Shown here piece by piece: positions 26,937 through 36,895 of a stretch of DNA of 64,000 nucleotides (position 1 is its first letter; each line of letters opens with the position of its first letter). The translations under genes were made by a program, and so were the position numbers. The notes under the pieces were generated by a model. That model saw only the letters and a list, made by a program, of their open reading frames with translations. It did not search any database and had not been told where the DNA came from. The stretch comes from Thalassospira alkalitolerans. Its GTDB lineage: Bacteria; Pseudomonadota; Alphaproteobacteria; Rhodospirillales; Thalassospiraceae. The DNA is taken from positions 62,001 through 126,000 of the forward strand of contig NZ_JFKB01000011.1 of NCBI RefSeq assembly GCF_002115745.1, given 5' to 3'.

Positions 26937-27905
26937 ATGCCCCGTTATTTTTTTGATTTGTTTAACCGCAGCCAGCGGCTTTTCATCACCCTGATCAAGG
27001 TCATGTTGCCAGTGATGATCGTTGTTCGGATTGCCGATGAATTTGGTGCGGTTGCGCTGGCATCTGATCTTTTATCCCCGGTTATGGGGTTGATTGGCCT
27101 GCCGCCCGAAGCAGGCTTGATCTGGGCGACCTGTGCGCTGGTCAGCATGTATGGTGCCGTCGGTGCCTTTATCGGACTTTCGGCCCATCTTGATATGAAT
27201 GCGGCACAACTCAGCGCACTTTGCGCGATGATGTTATTTGCCCATGGGCTTCCGGTGGAACAGGCGATTGTCAAACGCGCCGGGGCCAGCCTGATCGCGA
27301 CGACTGTGCTTCGACTGGGGGCGGCTGTTTCCTATGCCGCGCTGATCACATGGATCAGCAACACCACCGGGTGGCTTTCCGAACCGGTTGATTTTTCATG
27401 GATGGCAGGCGGTGAAACCGTGGTGGCGGCAACCGGTCTTGCGGGCTGGATCGACTGGTCGATGCAAACTGTGAAATCACTTGTCGTCAGCTTTGCGGTG
27501 ATTGTCGGGCTGCTGATCATTCTTGATGTGCTCGACAAAACCGGCATCACCAACCGCATCACAAATGGCATGATGCCGATCCTGCGGGTTTCGGGCCTGT
27601 CACGCGAAGTGGCCCCGGTGACGACCATTGGTGTGTTGCTGGGCCTGACCTATGGCGGGGCCTTGATCATTGACGAGGCCCGCAAAAAGAATTTTCCGCC
27701 GCGCACCCTGTTTCTATCGTTATCATGGTTGTCGCTGTCGCATTCATTGATCGAGGATACGGCGATCATGCTGGCACTGGGCGCGGATATCTGGGTGGTT
27801 CTGGTCGGGCGGGTGATCCTGACGCTTTTGATCATTGCCGCACTGGCGCGGTTAACACTTCGCTGGCAAACCGCACCGGTCCCGGCGACAGAAACCGGGA
27901 ATTGA
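26937..27905 (+). CDS. Nucleoside-recognition (GATE) domain membrane protein
   Basis: A 322-residue polytopic inner-membrane protein with about eight hydrophobic segments. It contains the paired GATE/nucleoside-recognition pattern also seen in SpmA/SpmB and FeoB-type permeases (GLPPEAGLIWATCALVSMYG in two pieces and TIGVLLGLTYGGALIIDEA near the end). Transport of a small solute is the family expectation; the substrate is unknown. ATG 26937 precedes the first helix, with GTG 26931 as an alternative. The divergent Lrp regulator hints at an amino acid or peptide substrate. Confidence 0.75.
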   Translation: MPRYFFDLFNRSQRLFITLIKVMLPVMIVVRIADEFGAVALASDLLSPVMGLIGLPPEAGLIWATCALVSMYGAVGAFIGLSAHLDMNAAQLSALCAMMLFAHGLPVEQAIVKRAGASLIATTVLRLGAAVSYAALITWISNTTGWLSEPVDFSWMAGGETVVAATGLAGWIDWSMQTVKSLVVSFAVIVGLLIILDVLDKTGITNRITNGMMPILRVSGLSREVAPVTTIGVLLGLTYGGALIIDEARKKNFPPRTLFLSLSWLSLSHSLIEDTAIMLALGADIWVVLVGRVILTLLIIAALARLTLRWQTAPVPATETGN

Positions 27906-27930
27906 TCAATCCAGGTGATCCGGGTTCAAC

Positions 27931-29202
27931 CTAGCCTGTCATCCAATCAAGCACCGGCTGCCATGTTGATTTTTCGGCCCGCGACCCGACCATCATCCCG
28001 ATATGGCCCGAAGACGGATGTAATTCCGTTCGCAAATCTTTGGGCAGGTTTTCAAACAACGCCTGCGCGCTTTCGGGCGGGACAATCCGGTCATTTTCCG
28101 GGATCACCGCCAATGTCGGGCAACTGATATCGGCCGGATTGATGTTAATACCATCAATTTGCCATTCGCCCTTGGCCGGTTTGTTTTCAACATACCAGCC
28201 AATCAGGCAATCAATCGCTACACGGCGGGTTAATGGCACGCCGTCATTGAGCCAGTCTTCAAGCGCGACAAAATCATCGACCTTGGGCGAGTTTTCCGGC
28301 AAGGCACCAAACCGGCGAAACTTTTCGCCAATCATGAACGGATCAAGGCTGGCAAACAGGCTTTGCAGGACATCGACCGGCAGGCTATCATGGATCGACA
28401 GCATATGGGGAAGCGACGGGGCAAAGGCCGCGGCAATGCGCCCCTGTGTCGGCCCGGCGGCCATGAAATCCCACGGGGTGGCAAGTAATACCAATCGCGA
28501 CACCTGTGCCGGATCAATCAGGGTTGCGGCCAAGGCCAATAGCCCGCCCATGCAATAGCCGACCAAGGGCACGGGCCCACCATTCATATCGGCAACGTCC
28601 TGAAGGACGGTAACAAGCCGCCCGGCAATGTAATCATCCAACCCGTAATTGGTTTCTTCGTCGCCGGGATATCCCCAATCAACCAAAAGCGGCCGATAGC
28701 CAACACTTGCCAGAAAACGGGCAAAGCTGCGCTTTTTGTTCAGATCAAGGATATAGCCCCGGTTGACCAGTGAGGGCACAAGCACCACAATGCCAAGCGG
28801 ATTTTGGGCCTTGGCCCCGGCAACCGCACCGTAATCATGGATACGGGTGGCACCTTCGGCCCAAACGACCGGGGCATCATCCACACCGCGTTTATAGCCG
28901 TGCTTTTGATAGGCCCGAACCCCGTCATGAAAGGCCGACTGACTGGCAAAGGCAACCCGATCAAGTGCCTGAGTGATATCATCAGGATGATGTTTTGCCA
29001 TCTCGCTTAGCAGGGCCTTCGCCCGGTCCTGCAGTTCCGGTTTCCAGGGCAGAAATTGTTTCCTGAAGATCGGCAATGCGGCGCGCGAGCTTAACCAGCT
29101 CGTCATCTCGACCGCCAGATGCATCGCCAGCGGCCTTGGCCCGGCGCGACGGCTGTTTGTTCTTTTGGGTGGATTTGTCTGATCCCGGTTTTGCGCGCTC
29201 AT
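27931..29202 (-). CDS. phaC: Poly(3-hydroxyalkanoate) synthase, short form
   Basis: A 423-residue alpha/beta-hydrolase-fold PHA synthase. It polymerises (R)-3-hydroxyacyl-CoA on the granule surface. The lipase-like box is GYCMGG with nucleophile Cys217. The catalytic Asp371 (PENDRIVPP) and His400 (SSGHIGMMV) complete the triad, and DWGYPGDEE is the usual PhaC motif. It is shorter than class I enzymes (near 590) and nearer class III (about 355), with an added N-terminal helix region. ATG 29202 follows an AGGG site. Its first 221 nt overlap the end of the upstream PhaE-like gene in another frame. Confidence 0.87.
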   Translation of the reverse strand: MSAQNRDQTNPPKRTNSRRAGPRPLAMHLAVEMTSWLSSRAALPIFRKQFLPWKPELQDRAKALLSEMAKHHPDDITQALDRVAFASQSAFHDGVRAYQKHGYKRGVDDAPVVWAEGATRIHDYGAVAGAKAQNPLGIVVLVPSLVNRGYILDLNKKRSFARFLASVGYRPLLVDWGYPGDEETNYGLDDYIAGRLVTVLQDVADMNGGPVPLVGYCMGGLLALAATLIDPAQVSRLVLLATPWDFMAAGPTQGRIAAAFAPSLPHMLSIHDSLPVDVLQSLFASLDPFMIGEKFRRFGALPENSPKVDDFVALEDWLNDGVPLTRRVAIDCLIGWYVENKPAKGEWQIDGININPADISCPTLAVIPENDRIVPPESAQALFENLPKDLRTELHPSSGHIGMMVGSRAEKSTWQPVLDWMTG

Positions 29203-29863
29203 TTTTACCCTGCCCCGTCTTTGTCTTAACTGCCGTCTTTGCCGTCACCGACGGCTTTGCCTTGCCCTTGCCGGTTTTACCGACAGTTTCCGACCCTGCA
29301 TCCGCAGCTTTGGAAACGGCTTTCGTATTTTTTGCCGGTGCCGGTTTCTGGGCAGCAGATGTGTCAGGTGATCCTGCCATGCTGCCAACACCGGCCATCG
29401 CCGCCATATTGGGCGGAAATGGTGCCCCCGGTGAAAAACCCGGCATCATTCCGGGCGGGGCCATTTTCGACATCTGGTCAATCATTGCGGCCATCGGATT
29501 GGTCGCCGGGTCCATCGACATGCCGGGGATCGCCCCCGGTGTCATTCCCGGGATCATTCCGGGCATCATCGCGGCAACAGCCCCGGGCATACTACCCGCA
29601 ACCGCCGGGTTTTGCCCCGGACTTTGGCCGGTTGCCATTTGCCCGATCAGCTTTCCCCATGCCTCGAACCCTTCGCCGATCCGCGATGTATCGGCACCAA
29701 GGGACGCATAAAGCCGCCCGATCGCGCTTGTGGCGTCGGCACCATCGGCTGTTGCCGCGACCTGTTCACGCCAAAGCGCCATGAACTGGCGCGCCAAATC
29801 ATCAAGATGGTCATCCAAAATATCATCTGGATCCGTATTCTTATTCGTCCCTTTATCAGGCAC
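28982..29863 (-). CDS. PhaE-like PHA synthase subunit / granule protein
   Basis: A 293-residue protein starting at GTG 29863, eight bases after a GGGGG ribosome binding site. The longer frame to 30031 reads like untranslated DNA. The helical N-terminus (about 14-80, with QFMALWREQ) is followed by a Met/Pro/Gly-rich stretch (90-165). Next comes a Lys/Ala/Thr-rich basic stretch (170-245) like the DNA-binding tails of PhaM and PhaF. A C-terminal coiled coil (DDELVKLARRIADLQETISAL, split as DDELVKLARRI and ADLQETISAL) resembles the end of class III PhaE. It overlaps the start of phaC by 221 nt. It may activate the synthase and tether granules to the nucleoid. Confidence 0.72.
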   Translation of the reverse strand: MPDKGTNKNTDPDDILDDHLDDLARQFMALWREQVAATADGADATSAIGRLYASLGADTSRIGEGFEAWGKLIGQMATGQSPGQNPAVAGSMPGAVAAMMPGMIPGMTPGAIPGMSMDPATNPMAAMIDQMSKMAPPGMMPGFSPGAPFPPNMAAMAGVGSMAGSPDTSAAQKPAPAKNTKAVSKAADAGSETVGKTGKGKAKPSVTAKTAVKTKTGQGKNERAKPGSDKSTQKNKQPSRRAKAAGDASGGRDDELVKLARRIADLQETISALETGTAGPGEGPAKRDGKTSS

Positions 29864-30185
29864 GGTTGTTTCCCCCGCATTGCATCCGGCGCCCCGCCGA
29901 AAATCGGTTTTGTTTCTGCTGACTACTATAGGGGGTTCGTGCGGCCGCGAAAACCAAATCCATTGCTGCGCGGCAGCAGCGCCGATCAGAGGTTGTTTTT
30001 CGCAGCGCACATCACGTTGAACACTGGACACAGTGCAATTTAAACGGCACTCTTACGAATGCTTGAGCAAGCGCAAAATTCAAAATGCTGCGCAACATTA
30101 AGTTTTGTGCAAACGCAAACAAGGTATTTTATACCACGCAGCCCAAGTTAAACGTCCGGGAAACAGGGAAGCAGGGAACAACGTC
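29864..30185. promoter_or_regulatory. Divergent phaE-phaC / phaR control region
   Basis: A 322-bp region without a credible gene. It contains CTGCGCGGCAG (29966-29976), matching the CTGC-N3-GCAG site described for PhaR of Paracoccus. A second cluster, TGCTGCGCA (30086-30094) and TTGTGCAAACGC (30105-30116), lies just before phaR. The sites would let PhaR control the synthase genes and itself; binding is inferred. Confidence 0.55.
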
Positions 30186-30818
30186 ATGACTTCAAAAAAA
30201 TCCGATGATCAGGATCGCGTTGTCATCAAGAAATACGCCAACCGCCGTCTTTATAACACCGCGACCAGTTCGTATGTAACGCTTGATCATCTTTCACAGA
30301 TGGTCAAGGACAAGACCGATTTCGTCGTTTACGACGCCAAGACCGGCGACGACATTACCCGTCCGGTCCTGACCCAGATCATTGTCGAGGAAGAAAACAA
30401 GGGCGGGCAGAATCTGCTGCCAATCAGCTTCTTGCGCCAGTTGATCGGGTTTTATGGCGACAGCCTGCAAGGCTTGCTACCAGGGTATCTTGAACAGGCG
30501 ATGGGGTCCTTTGCGCATAATCAGGAACAGATGCGCGAATATATGCAAGGCACGATGCATGGCATCTTTCCGTTCAGCCAGTTCGAGGAAATGAACAAAC
30601 AGAACATGGCGCTGTTTGAACAGACCATGAAAATGTTCTCGCCCTTCCTGCAAGAAGGAGCCGAAAACCCGAATGGGCCGGTGATGCCCGGTGCGGCCCC
30701 CGGGATGGGAACGACAGCCCGACCGGCAAAAGACCCGTCGCTTGACGACCTGAAAAGCCAGCTTGAGGCCATGCAGGCCCAGTTAAACACTTTGGTCAGC
30801 ACCAAAACCGAAAAATAG
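30186..30818 (+). CDS. phaR: Polyhydroxyalkanoate synthesis repressor
   Basis: A 210-residue PhaR. The N-terminal PHB/PHA accumulation regulator domain (about 10-75) reads VVIKKYANRRLYNTATSSYV and continues to ITRPVLTQIIVEEE. An alpha-helical accumulation-associated domain follows (QLIGFYGDSLQGLLPGYLEQ). A Pro/Gly-rich linker leads to a short C-terminal coiled coil. PhaR binds both DNA and nascent PHB, releasing phasin and synthase genes when polymer forms. ATG 30186 follows GCAGGGAAC. It is divergent from the phaE-like and phaC genes and ends at a strong terminator. Confidence 0.93.
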   Translation: MTSKKSDDQDRVVIKKYANRRLYNTATSSYVTLDHLSQMVKDKTDFVVYDAKTGDDITRPVLTQIIVEEENKGGQNLLPISFLRQLIGFYGDSLQGLLPGYLEQAMGSFAHNQEQMREYMQGTMHGIFPFSQFEEMNKQNMALFEQTMKMFSPFLQEGAENPNGPVMPGAAPGMGTTARPAKDPSLDDLKSQLEAMQAQLNTLVSTKTEK

Positions 30819-30857
30819 GCTGTGATAGCCAGCCGCTAAATATCCAAGCGAAACATC

Positions 30858-30892
30858 AAAGCCCCGGCGGATTTCCCCCCGGGGCTTTTTTA
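30858..30892 (+). terminator. Terminator of phaR
   Basis: Perfect 10-bp stem AAAGCCCCGG (30858-30867) / CCGGGGCTTT (30879-30888) with an 11-nt loop, followed by T residues. Confidence 0.9.
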
Positions 30893-31060
30893 TGGCTGGC
30901 GCAAGACAGACTTGCGGCACCAATCCTGCATCAATTTTTGATTAACCCTTTTTCACCGTCCGGCCCCCGCCGCAGGCGGCAATTTTTGCCGGGTTCATAA
31001 ACCATTGAAATGGAGTCCATTGCCCCAGGTCAGTTAAACGCCACAAAACCATAAAATGAC

Positions 31061-31417
31061 ATGACAGCGATTACACCGATCCCCTTGCCCCCGGCCCGCA
31101 GGCCCGACACTGCAAGCAGCGGAACAGACGGCCCTGCCGGGATCGGGATGGATATCACTGCGCTGGTTTCTCCTATGCGGGAAATTGCGCAGAACGCTGG
31201 TGTATGGCTGGAACCCCACAATCCCGGGGGCAGTGCAGCATTCTGGGCTCAGCTTTTAGGTCAACTTCTGCCACAGGAAAACCTTTTGCAACCTGCGGTC
31301 ATTCAGGAAATGCATGCCAGCTATGCGAGCCCGACCACACCCTACGGCTCAGAAAGCCACGACATTTTTTCGCCTAATGCACTAGACAAGGACAGACGAA
31401 TTGACCTATATAGCTAG
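31061..31417 (+). CDS. Small hypothetical protein
   Basis: A 118-residue frame with no recognised family. The N-terminus is Pro/Ala/Gly-rich and likely unstructured (1-28). The middle (30-85) is plausible helix: MDITALVSPMREIAQNAGVW and FWAQLLGQLLPQENLL. No signal peptide or membrane segment is present, and the ribosome binding site before ATG 31061 is weak. It lies alone between the phaR terminator and the Xre gene. It could be a real small protein or a chance frame. Confidence 0.42.
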   Translation: MTAITPIPLPPARRPDTASSGTDGPAGIGMDITALVSPMREIAQNAGVWLEPHNPGGSAAFWAQLLGQLLPQENLLQPAVIQEMHASYASPTTPYGSESHDIFSPNALDKDRRIDLYS

Positions 31418-31587
31418 CTTCTGGTGGATCGCTGAGACCAATATCTGACCAAAGTTCAGATAACTGCCGTAATTATGAGGCTCTGAAACTGGTGCCAAAT
31501 GTTTGCGGCAGATAGGCAAAATTAACAAGCCTGACAGCATCCCGGGTGGGAATAAATAACTGGCAGTTGATAACGGAAAAACATGCA

Positions 31588-31986
31588 ATGACTGAAATTG
31601 CCTCAAAAGAAGAAGAGCCGAAACGCGCAAATCGTGCAACAGATACCGACCGTTATGTCGGTCAGCGCATTCGCGAACGTCGCATCATGCTGGGCCTGTC
31701 CCAGCAACAGATGGCCGATCTGATCGGTGTTACCTACCAGCAGGCTCATAAATACGAGCGCGGCATCAACCGCATTTCTGCTGGTCGTCTTTACGAAATC
31801 TCCCAGGTCCTGGGTGTTCCTGTCAGCTACTTCTATGAAGGGCTTGATGGCAGCCGGGCAAGCGAACTTAATGCGCGTCAGCGCATGTGCCTTGAACTGG
31901 CCCGTAACTTTGCCAGCATCAAGCACGAAAAACATCAGGAAGCGCTGAGCCAGATGGCACGCGCATTGGCCGACAAGGCTGCTTAA
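31588..31986 (+). CDS. Xre-family transcriptional regulator (PhrR/PraR-like)
   Basis: A 132-residue regulator. A basic/acidic N-terminal arm precedes a Cro/CI helix-turn-helix at about 23-77: VGQRIRERRIMLGLSQQQMA, then the recognition helix in GVTYQQAHKYERGINR, then the ISAGRLYEISQVLGVPVSYF helices. A short helical C-terminus follows. The arrangement resembles the alphaproteobacterial PhrR/PraR regulators, which act in stress, attachment and quorum responses. ATG 31588 was chosen over 31546. It is followed by its own terminator. Confidence 0.88.
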   Translation: MTEIASKEEEPKRANRATDTDRYVGQRIRERRIMLGLSQQQMADLIGVTYQQAHKYERGINRISAGRLYEISQVLGVPVSYFYEGLDGSRASELNARQRMCLELARNFASIKHEKHQEALSQMARALADKAA

Positions 31987-32025
31987 GCCAAATCGTCCCA
32001 CGCTTTCAGCATCGCTGTAAAAAAT

Positions 32026-32055
32026 AAGGCTGCCTATTGAGGCGGCCTTTTTTTT
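32026..32055 (+). terminator. Terminator of the Xre gene
   Basis: Stem AAGGCTGCC (32026-32034) / GGCGGCCTT (32041-32049) with one G-T pair, then a run of T. Confidence 0.88.
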
Positions 32056-32126
32056 GCGCCTGACGTCCCGCTTGGTTTTCGTGCTAGCGTGCATTGTACA
32101 ACCCAAAACGGCGGGGCCATGCCAGA

Positions 32127-32765
32127 ATGTCAGGGAATATCGCACCATCTGATCTGATCGATGCCCTTGACCGGCAGCGCCGCAAGCTTGGCTTTTTGTC
32201 GATCCCGGCCCTGATCGCCCTTACCGAGCGCGACAACGTTATCCTTGATCCGTTTTCGACCCTGATCAGCATCCATGCCGACATCGGCAGCGGCAATGTG
32301 TTTTATCCCGCCACACGGCTTGAAGCCCCGCAGCCCGGCATGCTTGCCATCAGCGATGAAAACACATTTTACACCAACACCACCCTTATCGCGGCAGATG
32401 GCCCGATCACCATCGCACACCACAATCAGTTCGGCGACGGCACGGTAACGATCGCAGCAAACAGGCCCGGTGCAGACATCCGGATCGGTTCTGATGGCCG
32501 GTTTCGCGGGACAATAGACCTTCAGGGGAAATGTACATTGGGCGATGGCTGCCAGATCCTTGGCAACATCACGGCACGCGACATCACCCTTGGCAAAGGC
32601 GGATCCTATCGTCATCCGATTGCCGATGAACGTGGGGCGGTTTTAAAAGGCCATGGGCAGGCGATGGGGATCAGACTTGAGACTGGTCAGGTCATTGCCG
32701 GTGAAGGCCGCTTTGACCCTGCAAACCGCCGCATGCAATCATTTTATCATCCGGATGCAAAATAG
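32127..32765 (+). CDS. Left-handed beta-helix (hexapeptide-like) protein of unknown function
   Basis: A 212-residue soluble protein. After a helical N-terminus (SDLIDALDRQRRKLGFLSIPA, in part), short beta repeats rich in Gly, Ile and Asp run from about 85 to 165 (ITIAHHNQFGDGTVTIAA, IRIGSDGRFRG, CTLGDGCQILGNITARDITL). The pattern fits a left-handed beta-helix like that of acyl/nucleotidyltransferases or bactofilin-type scaffolds. No catalytic histidine pattern is obvious. ATG 32127 was chosen; a TTG at 32094 is the longer alternative. It converges on proB at a terminator overlapping its stop. Confidence 0.62.
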   Translation: MSGNIAPSDLIDALDRQRRKLGFLSIPALIALTERDNVILDPFSTLISIHADIGSGNVFYPATRLEAPQPGMLAISDENTFYTNTTLIAADGPITIAHHNQFGDGTVTIAANRPGADIRIGSDGRFRGTIDLQGKCTLGDGCQILGNITARDITLGKGGSYRHPIADERGAVLKGHGQAMGIRLETGQVIAGEGRFDPANRRMQSFYHPDAK

Positions 32766-32790
32766 GGGCGCCCGATACGCGCCCCCTTTT
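32765..32790 (+). terminator. Terminator after the beta-helix gene
   Basis: Stem GGGGCGC (32765-32771) / GCGCCCC (32779-32785) begins on the last base of the stop codon and is followed by CTTTT. Confidence 0.8.
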
Positions 32791-32832
32791 CGAAATACCG
32801 CCATAAATCACAGACTTTGCGTCTTTGGGTTT

Positions 32833-35006
<2,174 letters not shown>

Positions 35007-35089
35007 TCAATCATTATGCCCGGCCGGATCGCGTTTTCGAAACAGATCGTCTCGCATCGACGGCACGGGGAATTTTCATATAACACATA

Positions 35090-35121
35090 AAACAAGGGAG
35101 GAATGATTGCTCATTCCTCCC
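35090..35121 (-). terminator. Hairpin between rpmA and obgE
   Basis: Perfect 11-bp stem GGGAGGAATGA (35096-35106) / TCATTCCTCCC (35111-35121) with a TTGC loop. On the minus strand it is followed by a TTGTTTTAT tract. It should stop or reduce transcription from rplU-rpmA into obgE. Confidence 0.8.
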
Positions 35122-35160
35122 TCGAAATCTTTGCTACGTATGGCGTAGCCGACGGGAGGC

Positions 35161-35421
35161 TTACGCCTCGGCCGGAACGACGCACACATAGGTACGACCC
35201 TTGAAGCCCGACTTGAACTGGACGCTGCCGCCCGAAGTCGCAAACAGGGTGTGGTCTTTGGCGAGACCAACATTGTCGCCCGCATGGAACTTGGTGCCAC
35301 GCTGACGAACAAGAATGTTGCCTGCAACAACAGCCTGACCACCGAATTTTTTCACGCCGAGACGGCGACCTTCGGAGTCACGACCGTTACGCGAACTACC
35401 ACCAGCTTTCTTATGAGCCAT
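35161..35421 (-). CDS. rpmA: 50S ribosomal protein L27
   Basis: An 86-residue large-subunit protein whose N-terminal tail reaches the peptidyl transferase centre. [20 protein letters not shown] is the conserved start, followed by LGVKKFGGQ and [15 protein letters not shown]. The N-terminus is the mature-type form without the leader found in Firmicutes. It lies 30 bp after rplU. Confidence 0.97.
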   Translation of the reverse strand: MAHKKAGGSSRNGRDSEGRRLGVKKFGGQAVVAGNILVRQRGTKFHAGDNVGLAKDHTLFATSGGSVQFKSGFKGRTYVCVVPAEA

Positions 35422-35451
35422 GAAACTCTCCTAAAACTGCATCTTGGCCGA

Positions 35452-35763
35452 TTAGGCCTTGATGTCCGTGATGCGCAGAACAGTCAGGTTCTGGCGATGA
35501 CCATTTTTACGACGGTAATTGTGCCGGCGTCTTTTTTTGAAAACGATCACCTTGTCGCCCTTGGTCTGTTCGAGAACTTCTGCGGTAACAGAGGCTCCTG
35601 CGACCAACGGAGCACCAACCTTCGGCGCACCGTCGCCAGCAACCATGAGAACTTCTTCAAGTTTCACGGTATCACCGGCCTGGGCAGCGATCTTTTCGAC
35701 TTTGATAACGTCGTTGGCAGCAACTTTATACTGTTTGCCACCAGTTTTGATGATTGCATACAT
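35452..35763 (-). CDS. rplU: 50S ribosomal protein L21
   Basis: A 103-residue 23S rRNA-binding protein. [14 protein letters not shown] is the conserved start and [15 protein letters not shown] the basic C-terminal rRNA-binding stretch. It is the first gene of the rplU-rpmA unit. Confidence 0.97.
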   Translation of the reverse strand: MYAIIKTGGKQYKVAANDVIKVEKIAAQAGDTVKLEEVLMVAGDGAPKVGAPLVAGASVTAEVLEQTKGDKVIVFKKRRRHNYRRKNGHRQNLTVLRITDIKA

Positions 35764-36130
35764 CTATAATAGATCCTGAAAAAAAACATTCTGGAATCGC
35801 ACACGCGCGCTTCGGTGTCGCTGCTAACTGAAACCGAACCGCTGCGAGAGACGGGTGAAATACCTTTTTTGACCGCCAGAGTCAACCGCAAAGCATGTCT
35901 TTACCACCCCTCTTGCGAGGCCAATACGCATGGCTGCCGCCCGTTACCCCATCTAATACAACCTCGACCGGGCTTTCCCAGAACGACACCTCTGCCGACA
36001 ACACCCCCTTGCTACCCGAAAGCTTACGCCCGGCCCGAAGACAAAAGACTTCACCCAAAATGCGTTTTCCCTCTTGCATTCTGGCTCAGGGATCGTTAAA
36101 CACCGCCTCGAACGCCAAGACCACACATGC
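35764..36130. other. 367-bp region between rplU and tRNA-Ser
   Basis: No gene is supported here. It should hold the rplU promoter and leader (leftward) and the tRNA promoter (rightward). A weak rightward candidate is TTGCAT (36074-36079) with TTAAAC (36096-36101), 16 bp apart and about 30 bp before the tRNA. No conserved leader structure was recognised. Confidence 0.4.
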
Positions 36131-36220
<90 letters not shown>

Positions 36221-36315
36221 TACCTTCTTACAGAATTTCACGACAAAAAATCAAACTCGCGACATTTGCGCGGGCTTTTGTCGTTGCATATTCCATTGCC
36301 CCGGGGCAAAAAAGT

Positions 36316-36753
36316 CTACCCTCTTTTGCCCCCCGCAAAACCCGCAAACATCCTCAACGTCTCCTCACTCACATGATGCTCAATTCCCTCAGCATCAAAT
36401 TCGGCAGTTGTTGGATCAACACCTAGCGCCACCAGGAAATTATAGACAATCTCGTGGCGCTTGCGGCATTTCGCGGCGAGCTCTCGACCCTCATCCGTCA
36501 GAAAAACAGACCGATACGGACGTGACGTGACAAAGCCATCGCGTTCAAGGCGTTTGATGGTGTTGTTGACCGTTGCAGCCGTCACGCCAAAGCGTTCGGC
36601 CAGTGCGACGGAGCGTGCCTCGCCCTCTTCCTCGATCAAATCAGCGATCATTTCGACGTAGTCTTCCGTCACCTCACGCGCATGCGCCTCGCGCAACCGG
36701 GCGAAAACCTCGGCCTTGTTGGGTCGCGCATGCGGTACTGAGCGATCGCCCAT
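36316..36753 (-). CDS. mntR: Manganese-responsive DtxR-family regulator
   Basis: A 145-residue regulator of the MntR branch of the DtxR/IdeR family. The winged helix-turn-helix is at about 30-85 (VTEDYVEMIADLIEEEGEAR in part, RFGVTAATVNNTIKRLERDG). A metal-binding dimerisation domain follows with CRKRHEIVYNFLVALG and the EGIEHHVSEETL helix that supplies His ligands. There is no SH3 domain, as expected for MntR. It is divergent from a Mn/Fe-type ABC importer across an intergenic region with a DtxR-like dyad, so Mn(II)-dependent repression of that importer is very likely. Confidence 0.92.
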   Translation of the reverse strand: MGDRSVPHARPNKAEVFARLREAHAREVTEDYVEMIADLIEEEGEARSVALAERFGVTAATVNNTIKRLERDGFVTSRPYRSVFLTDEGRELAAKCRKRHEIVYNFLVALGVDPTTAEFDAEGIEHHVSEETLRMFAGFAGGKRG

Positions 36754-36807
36754 TCAATTCTCCTGTCAAATCCCCAGACATTCTTACCAACATAGCTTAC
36801 AAAAATC

Positions 36808-36827
36808 AATTTAGCCTTGACTAACTT
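36808..36827. promoter_or_regulatory. Probable MntR operator
   Basis: AATTTAG (36808-36814) and CTAACTT (36821-36827) form a 7-bp dyad with one mismatch around a 6-nt spacer. The TTAG...CTAA pattern is usual for DtxR/MntR sites. It lies 54 bp from the mntR start and 68 bp before the transporter gene. Confidence 0.6.
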
Positions 36828-36895
36828 TAAAAGCCCGCACATAAACAAGGGGCATTGGCAGAGTGATTGTAATTTGCACCAAAGGATCGTCTGAT

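Noticed and set aside
29864-30031. Longer N-terminus for the PhaE-like protein
   Set aside because: The added 56 residues lack conserved pattern and would cover the putative PhaR operator. GTG 29863 has a strong ribosome binding site.
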